Positions 44,965 to 53,794 of a stretch of 64,000 nt of DNA are shown here, piece after piece; within the stretch, counting starts at the first letter, position 1; every line of letters starts with the position of its first letter. The stretch is from positions 1 through 64,000 of the forward strand of contig CAZKOB010000003.1 in the NCBI GenBank assembly GCA_964554265.1. The letters are read 5' to 3'. The notes beneath the pieces are model-generated. The model searched no databases. It was not told where the DNA came from and saw only the letters and a list, made by a program, of their open reading frames with translations. A program made the translations under genes and the position numbers. Origin of the DNA: RGIG8745 sp964554265 (GTDB lineage: Bacteria; Bacteroidota; Bacteroidia; Bacteroidales; Bacteroidaceae).

Positions 44965-45613
44965 TGGATAAAGGTATCTGTTTGATGAAGTTTGGTGATA
45001 TACTGTTGATTTCTTTTTGCAATTCATGCAGGAAGCAGGAGGCATGTGCGCCGTCCATTTGGGTATGATGGAATTGGAAAGATACTGTAAGTGTGGTGCG
45101 CAGGAAGTGTCGCCTGTATCTGCCCCAAATCAGGAATGGATTGTTGAAGATTCCGCTGTACATCCCCACAGCTCCGTCTATTTCGTACTGTGTGAGTGCA
45201 GACGTGCCAATAACCATGCTGTCCTGTATATTGTGGTCAGTACAGTTTTCATGCACCCAGGTGGTCAGTTGCAGATAATGCTCGTTGAATTTCTTCAAAT
45301 CATCGCTAAATGGAATGTCGCATGAGCTGACTTCATCTTGTTTGTTGGCCACAATGGTGTTCACGGCGATGCAGTCGTATTGCATGAGTTTGCCTTCGAC
45401 GGGCAACAGATAAAATTCCTTGATACCACTTGCTGCTTTGCCGATACACCAGCACATCAGCATGTTGAATTTCAGTTTCTTACGCTTGGCGATTCTAACG
45501 AGGTGACTGACATCAATTGTCTTAAAGAATGTTACCATCGGCATGGGTGCATTCATCCATGTTTCGAAGGCATACGCGCGAGTGGTTTCGTGGGGATTCA
45601 CTTCTTTCATCAT
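44918..45613 (-). CDS. CatA-like O-acetyltransferase
   Basis: About 231 residues in the chloramphenicol acetyltransferase fold. The catalytic motif HHTQMDGAHA (HHxxxDG) is intact near the C-terminus, and other family landmarks are MNAPMPMVTFFKTIDVS and FNMLMCWCIGKA. I start at ATG 45613, because the longer frame begins at a TTG inside the promoter box. Chromosomal relatives in Bacteroidales are common, and resistance cannot be assumed. The gene is convergent with tamL and overlaps its 3' end by 47 bp. Confidence 0.85.
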   Translation of the reverse strand: MMKEVNPHETTRAYAFETWMNAPMPMVTFFKTIDVSHLVRIAKRKKLKFNMLMCWCIGKAASGIKEFYLLPVEGKLMQYDCIAVNTIVANKQDEVSSCDIPFSDDLKKFNEHYLQLTTWVHENCTDHNIQDSMVIGTSALTQYEIDGAVGMYSGIFNNPFLIWGRYRRHFLRTTLTVSFQFHHTQMDGAHASCFLHELQKEINSISPNFIKQIPLSIRTGIRQQSAIRDYP

Positions 45614-45676
45614 ATTCAATGCTTTTGGTTGTGATTGTCTGGCTTGTATAGTTGGATTTTGTCTTGTTTCATTTTG

Positions 45677-45684
45677 CAAAGGTA
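45677..45684 (-). promoter_or_regulatory. -7 box for the CatA-like gene
   Basis: On the minus strand this reads TACCTTTG followed by CAAA, matching TAnnTTTG. It lies about 64 bp before the ATG at 45613 and overlaps the TTG of the longer frame, which supports the shorter start. Confidence 0.6.
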
Positions 45685-45865
45685 GGTGTTTTCCTGTATT
45701 CTCCCAAAGACATTCAGTGGCTTATACTTCGATCCTCCATGATATTTAGAAGCTGTTTTAGTTTTTTATTGAAAAAATCTGTTATATAGCCATTCAAAAT
45801 ATTGAATATCAGCATGTTAATTGGTGCAAAATTCATGACTTTATGAGTGCCAGTCAATTAAAGTC

Positions 45866-45957
45866 ATGGAACAATACTCAGCCAGCCTTACTGATACACA
45901 GTGGCAAGTTTTTGAAAAAATCATCAATCCGCAAGAAAGAAAGCGAAAACATTCTAC
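45866..45957 (+). pseudogene. Remnant of an IS5-type transposase N-terminus
   Basis: An ATG opens MEQYSASLTDTQWQVFEKII followed by NPQERKRKHS, which looks like the start of an IS5-superfamily transposase. The frame then runs straight into repeat DNA (ACAGGACTTTCTTAAA) and stops. Only about 30 residues remain and no other part of the gene is seen in the following 1.8 kb. Upstream, GACTTTAT...ATTAAAGTC could be part of an IS end. The rest of 45685-45865 shows nothing else. Confidence 0.6.
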
Positions 45958-45966
45958 AGGACTTTC

Positions 45967-47224
45967 TTAAATCGGACCTATGTAGTCAATTATATTTCTG
46001 TTGATTTTTAAGTGACGAAGTCGGGTGCAGATATATACTTTGTCTACCGGTCCGGCTGTCACGCCACAACAAGGCCGGCGTCCTCATAAACCGGCTTGAT
46101 TATCTCCACACTCACACCATCTGCCTTGTCATAAATTACGGGCTTTTTCTGACAATCTGAAATGTTAAAATCAAGGCCTCGCAGAATCGCATAAAATCGT
46201 CCGGACCTTGCCGAAGTTCCGTTTGTGCGATTCTGAGGCTGTTTTCAGGCCTTGAATCCCAAATGTAAAAATAATACAATTTTAATCTGGAAAAGATACA
46301 TTTATTTACATTCACGTGTGTCTCGTCTGAAAAAAGAGTACGCCGGAAATAAATTTTCAAGGTGAACCAAATTTGTTTAAAAGGCACTTTAAAAACATTT
46401 TCAAGGTGAACGAAATTTATTTTCAAGGTGAACGAGTTTGAGGAAGTCCGTTTTTCGGGCTGAAATCTGATATTACCTAAAAGTGATTTCTTAAAAAATC
46501 CAAATCAGATTTTTCAATGTCACGAAAAACAAAGATGGATTTTGGTGGCGGAAAACAAGGGTTTTGGATGAATAATTTTATAACTTACTGATTATCAGTA
46601 TATCCTATTTTAGTCCCTGCCTGTACTTCTTGCACCTAAAGCCACACTATTTTGCAGAAATAGTATTCTGTTGATTATCAATTATTTATCGATAAAAATT
46701 CAGAATTTTAGTAATTAACCATGTGCAAATGAATCTTAATTATGTTAATAAAACTCCGTTTGCTATGGGTGGGCTTAGTGTCAAAAAGAAAGAAGAAAAG
46801 TACCAGATGGAGACAGAATGTTCACCGGCAAAAACAATTGATTTTACATTACTTGTCCTGACTTTGTCATTGCGTACTCTGATATAATTAAACAGATTAC
46901 TTGACTTTTTTCAGGACTTTCTTAAACCGAACTTGCGTAGGAGTTAGATGGCAAGAAAGAACGGCAATAGCGTATTTGTTGACGATGATTTTTTACCCTA
47001 CAAAGACCAATGGTCGTATCTGTACCTTTTTTATCATCATATACTTACAGTTTGAAATCGAAAAACACTTTTTCTGTGCCCTCGGAATAACCAAGCCATT
47101 TTTTTGAAGGCGTCAGCCTTGTTGTTGCGTGACAGTCGGACCGGTAAACAAGGTATATATCGGCACCTGACTTCGTCACTTAAAAACCAACAGAAATATA
47201 ATTATCTATGCGAGTTCGGGTTAA
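45967..47224. repeat. Composite repeat bounded by 109-bp inverted repeats
   Basis: Left arm 45967-46075 and right arm 47116-47224 are inverted copies with about 17 mismatches by eye, sharing TTTTTAAGTGACGAAGTC and ACCGGTCCG blocks. Between them lie core copy D (46127-46797), then GACTTTGTCATTGCGTACTC (46859) and a second AGGACTTTCTTAAACCGAAC motif (46910). The left edge cuts the IS5 remnant. Arm-like sequence also precedes core B. No transposase-sized ORF is present. Confidence 0.8.
46127..46797 (+). repeat. Dispersed non-coding core element, copy D
   Basis: Fourth copy, same length as B (671 bp). The 80-bp box is 46345-46424 and its centre reads AAGGCACTT, the same direction as B and opposite to A, C and E. 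The stem is AGAATCGCATAAA / TTTGTGCGATTCT. A short antisense frame of 97 codons overlaps it but is broken in copies A and E. It forms the middle of the composite at 45967-47224. Confidence 0.9.
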
Positions 47225-47541
47225 TAATAGTGGTTGAACTGTTATGTTTAAGTTTCAATATTCATATCGATTTCAATAACTCTTTCATAAGTTTCGTCGA
47301 ATTTCGACGGAATATCATTTCAGGAACAAAATCCGTTCATCAGTCTTGGTAAGTTCGTCTAACAAAACGTTAAATAAATTCATTGGTAATCAGCCTGTTG
47401 TGTTTAGTTATCCATTAGCATTCGTTGTCAATAGGAAGAATCTAATTACAACCACAATATCCCTGTAGACTTTACGACCTTTCGTTTCGTTCTGTATATC
47501 CGTAGGTCTTACAGTACATATAAAGTTACAATCCACAACAA

Positions 47542-47592
47542 AGAAAAGAGCCTATCGCCACTCTTTATAGAGTTCGATATGGCCCTTTTCTC
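47542..47592. terminator. Hairpin downstream of the CotH gene
   Basis: AGAAAAGAGCCTAT (from 47542) pairs with ATATGGCCCTTTTCT (to 47592, allowing mismatches) around CTCTTTATAGAG, itself a small palindrome. It lies about 150 bp past the 3' end of the minus-strand CotH gene and may terminate it. The surrounding 47225-47744 is AT-rich, with a CGTCGAATTTCGACG palindrome near 47298 and no gene. Confidence 0.5.
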
Positions 47593-47744
47593 TATCTGTC
47601 ATAATTCATTTACCTCTTCAAGGTTGATTCTTTCCTTCTCACATATACTCTTATTTCTATTTGTCTTATAATCGCCCAAGAAAAACTATGGCGCAAACAA
47701 TAATACAGAGAAGAAATTCTCCCCTATCTTATTTCCTATTCTGT

Positions 47745-50700
47745 TTATCTTATGGCAAACTTCAATGAGTGTTCGTTGCCTGCATCATCTCTGACGTATG
47801 CCACATATACACCTGCCGGAAGATGCCCTACAGACACAGAAGATTGTCCATCAACAGCTGCAATACGGGTTGTCATACAAACCTGCCCGGTCATCGTATA
47901 TATATCCAAAGAAGCTGCATATCCGCTGCCACAGCCTACAACTATTGCCCCGTTGTGATATGCAATGTCAAACTTGCTGTCTGAAATGTAATCCATATCC
48001 TTTATTGCATCCGGTATCACAGGTGCGACATACTTTTCCGCATAACTTGTGATCACATTCATAGCTCCAATTGTCGGTTTCGACATCACATAGACATTAT
48101 ACCCACCATCGGGATACAACCCGACAGACATATCTCCATAGTGTAAAGGATAGTAAAGCGTATCATGCCAAGTCTCGTCCGATGCAGACAGAACCACACA
48201 ACCTCCATCCTTGTCTAATTTGAAAGAAGCATGAAGCTGGTTCATTGGCACAAGTTTGTCACACCATATAATAAGATAACCATGAGCCGGTATCACGGTA
48301 TTCACATCAGCACCTCCCGATGAGATTCTGTATTTCGTAGGTTTGGAAATATTGTCACTGATATACATGCCTTCTATATCGATAGGTTCATCTGTGGTAT
48401 TATAAAGCTCAACCCAGTCATTTCTATTATAATAATCGTTCACATATATACTGTTGTCGCCACTTATCTCATTCACTCTTACCGGAGTTGTTCCACATGC
48501 AGCCAATTCATCTCCGGACAGACGTTCATAACATGCAATAAGATTGAGATCTCCGCCTGAAGGCATATCAAATATTTCCTCTTCACTTATCACATTGCCT
48601 TTGCCTGAAGAGGCTGTGGTTGAAAGACAGGCATCCCAATAAATGTCTGTAGAATTGCCACTGTTATTATGCAACTCCACAGCTATCACATTTTCACCTT
48701 TCACAAACAAGCCCGATGGAAGTTCTACGGTTCCTCTGTCAGGGTTGCCGTTCGCATACGTTGTAGAAAAAGTATTATAACCGACATTACCGCTTGGCAT
48801 ATTGTAACGTGCAGCTTCTTTTCCGTTTACATATACAATGAATCCATCATCAGCAACGTATCCAAGTTTGAACAAGTCACTGGCAGAAGGTGTATTGTCC
48901 AAAGTCACCGTCTTCCGGAAATAATAAGTAGGCCGTTTATTGGCAGCATCACTGCCATAGTCGAGAATTGTAGCATAGCCTCTTCCATTAGCCGGGTCGG
49001 ATGTGAAATATCCGAGCGGAGCCTTGCCCATAATCCATGTCTTACCGCCTGATACCGACTGCCATTCCTGTCCGTCAAGCGACCCCTCATCATAGTAGTT
49101 CCATGCAGAGCCATAAGAGAATATTTCCTCCATATCTCCGTTAAGATTTCTCCAGCCGACAAACCTGTAGCCTGCCGGTGCTTCTGTTGCAAGTTGTACA
49201 GGCGGAAATAATGTACCATCGAACTTACCAGTTGGCACTGTTATGCCATTGACAGAAAGACGCGCCTCCGATATATTAGAAGAGAGATGTACTGCCACCC
49301 CCTCCGTATTCGATATCCCGAAAGAGGTATACCGTTTCAGTGCATTCATCATTGTGCTGTTCCTGTCTGTCAAACTGCTTTTCAATCCGTTTGCGGTACC
49401 ATAAGGAGAAGCCCCCTCGTATGCCATCATATCTGCCACATTGCCGGTCAGACTGTCTATGATTGCCATACAGCGTGAAGGCTCAAACACACTTCCTCCC
49501 ACCAGACAATATGTATCGATGAACTGCCGACGGAAAGTTTCATTCTTCAGCATATTGAGGAAGATGGTTACAAGTTTTATTTCTTCCGTCAGACGAGAAT
49601 CCGTATCATATATGTAGTCAAAAGTATAAGTCTGCTTTCTTGCAAAAGTATTGAAAGGATCTGTTGTGGCAAACGTACCGTCAAGGTCGAAAAGAACAAA
49701 ACGGAATTTACCTCCGTCTGCCTTCGGCTTAAATCCTTTCACATTATTCTGAGGCCAGTCATTGCCTCCCAGCCAAAACTCTATTGCCATATAATTGATA
49801 TATTCATCTATATCTACCATCCGACTTATCTCTTCATACACCTCTTCATCAGCTGCATTTACAGAAAGTTCATACCAATGCAAGAAACTTTCTTCCGTAC
49901 CGCACATCTGGCAATAACCCGAATCCGGACTCATCTCGAACTGGTCGATTTCATCCGAATCAAGCCCATAATTGGCGTAGGCAAAATGTTTGTTGTTCGG
50001 TTCACGCATATTAATCACACCCATATACTTTCCATTTATGAAGTGCATAATCGGCTGATATGCCTGTCCGTCAACATCCATTCCCGAAGTACTCACAATT
50101 GTTTGAAGAGCGGCATCCTTTATTCGGCAGTAGTTGTCATTACCGCCATTGCGTATCTGCAGTGTCTTGTGTTTCAGATATGGTTTGTCAGCAAAGAACT
50201 GATATTCATAGAAGTTACGGCCTTCATATACCTTGCCAGCTTTCAGTTTGAACGAATGAGGTTCCCATGCACGACTCCACCCTCCACACATGGCTAAATC
50301 TACTTCCTGATTGACAGCCATTCTGCCATCGGGTGTTATATATTCAAAATTCACAGGCCTGTCCCAATCCATGTTCCAGTTACATGGTGAAGATTGTCCG
50401 TTACCAGTACGTCCATTGACACCTTTCACATACACTCCAAGACTGTCATCGTAAAGGTTGACAGGATCTGTAACGACAGAAATAACAGGCAACAGATAAT
50501 CTTTGTCCTTGTAAAGGAACGAACGTGTAACCACTTCACTCGGCAACATACCCTCCTTGAACAAGCGAAAACGATAAACAGTTGTCTCCTTGACATCAAA
50601 CATACCCGTTACACTCGTCATGCCGTTAGCAAGGGTCGGAGTCGTTCCATCAGTCGTATATCTGAGTGTTGCACCTTCCGGTATATCCACATACACGGAC

Positions 50701-52100
50701 AAAACTCCCACAAAGAAACGCGAATCATGATTTACAACAGGAGCTGCCAACCTTTCTGTTGCAAATGTAGTTCCTGCATTACTCTGCTGCGGAGTCGGTT
50801 CAGCCGTAAGCCCCCACTGTTGCTCACCATCAGCAATACGCGAATAAGATGTTCTCGCCACTGCTGCCGGATAGCTCTGTTGTGCCACAAGATTACCTTC
50901 TTCATCTGATATATATATCGTACCTCCATCACAATCAAGTTTGAAATTCACTTGAGAATTTTTCACTTCATTATGATCGAACCAAATGTTCTTAAAGCCC
51001 CTTGCCGGTATGACACCTGCATTATACGGCAGTCTGAACTTCTTCAGATCATTAGCATCATCACTCACATAGAATCTGTTGATGCCCACCGCTTTATCTG
51101 TCGGATTGTACAGTTCCACCCATCCACCGTAGTTGAAAGAGGGGTCTATAAACATATCCACATTGGCCGACTGAATCTCATTGATGACCAAAGAAGAAGC
51201 GTCTGCCACATTCCGCGTAACCTTCACAAGGCAGGTTTTTTTGACACCGCTCCCATCCTTTGCCTCAATTGTTATCATAGCAGAACCTTCAGAAAGAGCC
51301 TCTACCGTTCCGTCGTCGAGAACAGATGCCACACGCGTATTACTGCTCTTCCAACTCAAATTCTTGAAAGTGGCATTTTCAGGTTCTATCCGTGCCTCAA
51401 TCTTCTGCTTTTCACCTTCTACAAGCAATATCGTACTTTCCGGAAGTGTGATTCCTGTAATCAGAGCCACCTCTCCATAATATTCAAGTCGGAAATTGTC
51501 GAACATACACCAGTTGCTCGATGCCCATGTCTCATTCACAAGCCCGAAGCGTAATGTTCCGTTTGTCACTTCTGTCACCACACTATTTTCGTACATGCCG
51601 TTTTCAAAGCTGTATGCTCCGCTTGCCATTCCGTTAGGATAATAGGAAGTCTGTTGTCCCCATCCCGGCCCCCAGCAGTTGCCATAGATATTTTCCGACA
51701 ACGATTCGGTATAAATATTGACAATTTTTTTCTTGTCAGTATTGGCATACAAATATCCGGTCACATTGTCTGTACCTCCCACATACCGGTTATATGCTTC
51801 CCAATTGTCGCCTGTACGGAAATACGCCTGTACCGAAATTCGGTATTTTCCATTCGGTACAGCAACAGTCTGCCAAATATCAAAAGTTCCGTTCCAGAAC
51901 TCCATTGCATCATAATTGACATTCTGACTCGATGCATCACTTGTATATACCCATCCGGAGTTTGAGTTATTGTCGAATCCTGCATTTCGGACATACTCTG
52001 ACGTCATATCAATCCAACCGTTTGTCTGCCCTGCCATCAACGCAGGTACAGCCATCAACGTGCAGATCACCAGACTCATTTTTTTTCTGTTCATAATCAT
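47745..52100 (-). CDS. Secreted multidomain CotH-kinase protein with lamin-tail domains
   Basis: A 1,451-residue exported protein; a second ATG lies two codons in. The signal peptide contains MSLVICTLMAVPALMAGQ. Domains in order: a carbohydrate-binding-like beta domain (about 30-210), Ig-like Big_2 (about 215-295), lamin-tail domain 1 (about 300-420; INEIQSANV...WVELYNPTD), chitobiase-type HEX_C (about 465-530; LRYTTDGTTPTL), CotH atypical kinase (about 570-900; INGKYMGVINMREP and LFDLDGTFAT), a jelly-roll (about 1040-1190), lamin-tail domain 2 (about 1205-1335; WVELYNTTDEP), and a T9SS-like C-terminus (MTGQVCMTTRI, LPAGVYVAYV). CotH kinases can phosphorylate secreted proteins; the target here is unknown. 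It has its own promoter. Confidence 0.9.
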   Translation of the reverse strand: MIMNRKKMSLVICTLMAVPALMAGQTNGWIDMTSEYVRNAGFDNNSNSGWVYTSDASSQNVNYDAMEFWNGTFDIWQTVAVPNGKYRISVQAYFRTGDNWEAYNRYVGGTDNVTGYLYANTDKKKIVNIYTESLSENIYGNCWGPGWGQQTSYYPNGMASGAYSFENGMYENSVVTEVTNGTLRFGLVNETWASSNWCMFDNFRLEYYGEVALITGITLPESTILLVEGEKQKIEARIEPENATFKNLSWKSSNTRVASVLDDGTVEALSEGSAMITIEAKDGSGVKKTCLVKVTRNVADASSLVINEIQSANVDMFIDPSFNYGGWVELYNPTDKAVGINRFYVSDDANDLKKFRLPYNAGVIPARGFKNIWFDHNEVKNSQVNFKLDCDGGTIYISDEEGNLVAQQSYPAAVARTSYSRIADGEQQWGLTAEPTPQQSNAGTTFATERLAAPVVNHDSRFFVGVLSVYVDIPEGATLRYTTDGTTPTLANGMTSVTGMFDVKETTVYRFRLFKEGMLPSEVVTRSFLYKDKDYLLPVISVVTDPVNLYDDSLGVYVKGVNGRTGNGQSSPCNWNMDWDRPVNFEYITPDGRMAVNQEVDLAMCGGWSRAWEPHSFKLKAGKVYEGRNFYEYQFFADKPYLKHKTLQIRNGGNDNYCRIKDAALQTIVSTSGMDVDGQAYQPIMHFINGKYMGVINMREPNNKHFAYANYGLDSDEIDQFEMSPDSGYCQMCGTEESFLHWYELSVNAADEEVYEEISRMVDIDEYINYMAIEFWLGGNDWPQNNVKGFKPKADGGKFRFVLFDLDGTFATTDPFNTFARKQTYTFDYIYDTDSRLTEEIKLVTIFLNMLKNETFRRQFIDTYCLVGGSVFEPSRCMAIIDSLTGNVADMMAYEGASPYGTANGLKSSLTDRNSTMMNALKRYTSFGISNTEGVAVHLSSNISEARLSVNGITVPTGKFDGTLFPPVQLATEAPAGYRFVGWRNLNGDMEEIFSYGSAWNYYDEGSLDGQEWQSVSGGKTWIMGKAPLGYFTSDPANGRGYATILDYGSDAANKRPTYYFRKTVTLDNTPSASDLFKLGYVADDGFIVYVNGKEAARYNMPSGNVGYNTFSTTYANGNPDRGTVELPSGLFVKGENVIAVELHNNSGNSTDIYWDACLSTTASSGKGNVISEEEIFDMPSGGDLNLIACYERLSGDELAACGTTPVRVNEISGDNSIYVNDYYNRNDWVELYNTTDEPIDIEGMYISDNISKPTKYRISSGGADVNTVIPAHGYLIIWCDKLVPMNQLHASFKLDKDGGCVVLSASDETWHDTLYYPLHYGDMSVGLYPDGGYNVYVMSKPTIGAMNVITSYAEKYVAPVIPDAIKDMDYISDSKFDIAYHNGAIVVGCGSGYAASLDIYTMTGQVCMTTRIAAVDGQSSVSVGHLPAGVYVAYVRDDAGNEHSLKFAIR

Positions 52101-52124
52101 AATATTTATTTAATATCTGATTTC

Positions 52125-52132
52125 CAAAGATA
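52125..52132 (-). promoter_or_regulatory. -7 box for the CotH gene
   Basis: On the minus strand this reads TATCTTTG, with TTGG about 23 bp upstream. It lies 25 bp before the first ATG. Confidence 0.6.
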
Positions 52133-52160
52133 AAGTCTGAGGAAATAGAACTATCCAACC

Positions 52161-53603
52161 TTAATTCAATATTCGTCTTGCCCCGACATATCGTTTGATA
52201 TAATATGCCATACGCGCAAAATCATCGACCACAATACCGCGACTTGGAGAAGCGTGTATGAACTTGAACGTCTTGCCCTCCTTATCCACACTGACCACCA
52301 TGCCTACATGTCCGATGGTACGAGAAGAAACGGACCCTTTGAAGAAAACAAGATCGCCCGGCATCAACTTATCTCTGTCTACAGCCACACCTTCAGTATA
52401 CTGGTCACGCGAAGAACGTTTCAACTTTATTCCAAATTGCAGATATACATAGCTCGTAAATCCGGAACAGTCGAAAACCATAGGTCCCATAGCACCTCCA
52501 CGGTATCGCTTGCCTTTATGTTTATTGGCTTCTTCCACAAGCTTAAGAGATACGACTCTTGCACTCTGTGATTTCGACTTCATGCTACCATTATCAGATA
52601 TAACCAAGTCCGCCTTGGGAAAGTCTTGCTCCGTCTGTTCCTTTATATATCTTGCCGCCTCACGGCTTTCATCAAGCACAAGACGTGGCTGATGCTCCGA
52701 ACGACGAAATGAATAAATTGTGCCGTCCTTGAATGTTCCGTCATCAAAGACCGACACTTCTATTACCGGAACATATTTTTGTTCTCCATTGACAAGAGAT
52801 ACATAAGGGGCACTGAAATGTCCCATACCATACATAACAATCCTGTCTTTATATAATTCCAGCGGTTGTATCCTGCCATCACCATTGCCATACACCACAT
52901 CCGCACCCACATCTATACAGAAATGTGCGAAAGACTCTACTTCCTCAATATACTGACGCTTATCGTTCTCTTGCCTGCCAACAGCTTTCGGACGGAACCC
53001 ACGAGACTTGAAATCAAATGCAACAATCACTATATCACACTCTTTGTCAAGAGCACTGACTATGCGTTCTATGTCCGAAGTATCTCTCATATCAGGCGAG
53101 TGAACGGCTGTACCAAAAGCGGCATATCCATATTTCAGACCATTACGCTCAAAAATATCATATTCACGAAGAGACTTTATCCCAGCAAAACGAATGTCAT
53201 GGTCACGCATGGCATTCGTTGTCGATGTAAGCCCTTCTATACCAAAATCCGCCACATGCCCACCGGCAAGACTAACAGCTGTAAATCCCGCACGTGTCAT
53301 AATTTGTGCACACGACTCAGGCATACGCATCAAAGTACCCCACTCTACCATGTTATTCTTGTTCGGAGTACCCTCCACATCCATCAACACTGTGCCGAGA
53401 GTCGCAAATGTGGCTGATGCCGACCTAAATATTTCTTTTGCAAAGTCAAACTGCCTGTCATATTCATTTCCCGGTTTCACCTTCTGCCTGTAATTGGTTC
53501 CGAAGCTGACATCACCGACAAAAACGATTTTCGATGTCTGCTGCGCCCACGTACAACAGAAACAGAGAATTAGCAACATCAATACAAATACATTCTTCTT
53601 CAT
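52161..53603 (-). CDS. CapA-like domain fused to NlpC/P60 peptidase, exported
   Basis: A 480-residue exported protein with signal peptide MKKNVFVLMLLILCFCCTWAQ. Residues 25-310 follow the CapA/PGA_cap metallophosphoesterase-like fold, but most metal-site motifs are changed: D31 is kept, the Asn-x-Glu motif reads DVEG (75-78), the Asn-Asn-His motif reads GGH (114-116), the His-x-Gly motif reads FDF (196-198), and Gly-x-His-Pro-His reads GNGDGR (239-244). Residues 350-480 are an NlpC/P60 domain with an intact-looking triad: C379 (FDCSGFTSY), H432 (GHVGMVV) and H450 (FIHASP). A cell-wall peptidase with a non-catalytic CapA domain is inferred. It has its own promoter. Confidence 0.88.
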   Translation of the reverse strand: MKKNVFVLMLLILCFCCTWAQQTSKIVFVGDVSFGTNYRQKVKPGNEYDRQFDFAKEIFRSASATFATLGTVLMDVEGTPNKNNMVEWGTLMRMPESCAQIMTRAGFTAVSLAGGHVADFGIEGLTSTTNAMRDHDIRFAGIKSLREYDIFERNGLKYGYAAFGTAVHSPDMRDTSDIERIVSALDKECDIVIVAFDFKSRGFRPKAVGRQENDKRQYIEEVESFAHFCIDVGADVVYGNGDGRIQPLELYKDRIVMYGMGHFSAPYVSLVNGEQKYVPVIEVSVFDDGTFKDGTIYSFRRSEHQPRLVLDESREAARYIKEQTEQDFPKADLVISDNGSMKSKSQSARVVSLKLVEEANKHKGKRYRGGAMGPMVFDCSGFTSYVYLQFGIKLKRSSRDQYTEGVAVDRDKLMPGDLVFFKGSVSSRTIGHVGMVVSVDKEGKTFKFIHASPSRGIVVDDFARMAYYIKRYVGARRILN

Positions 53604-53632
53604 TTCTTCGTGTCACTCTGTAACCCGGACTG

Positions 53633-53640
53633 CAAATATA
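53633..53640 (-). promoter_or_regulatory. -7 box for the CapA/NlpC gene
   Basis: On the minus strand this reads TATATTTG followed by CAG, matching TAnnTTTG, 30 bp before the ATG. Confidence 0.6.
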
Positions 53641-53794
53641 ATTCTTTTCGTCAAATTACCAACCAAATTACAATATAAAATAAGGAGGATGCATTACCAA
53701 AAAACTTTGACTGCCAATCTTATGCTCATACAACCCATAAGATGTGACCAATACAGCAGCTCAACAAAACCGACAAGAAAACATGTCAAACCGT

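Noticed and set aside
44918..45613. Chloramphenicol resistance gene
   Set aside because: The CatA-like fold and catalytic motif are present, but chromosomal relatives of unknown substrate are common and nothing here shows a resistance context.
44918..45679. CatA-like frame starting at TTG 45679
   Set aside because: The TTG lies within the -7 box, and family similarity begins after the ATG pair near 45613.
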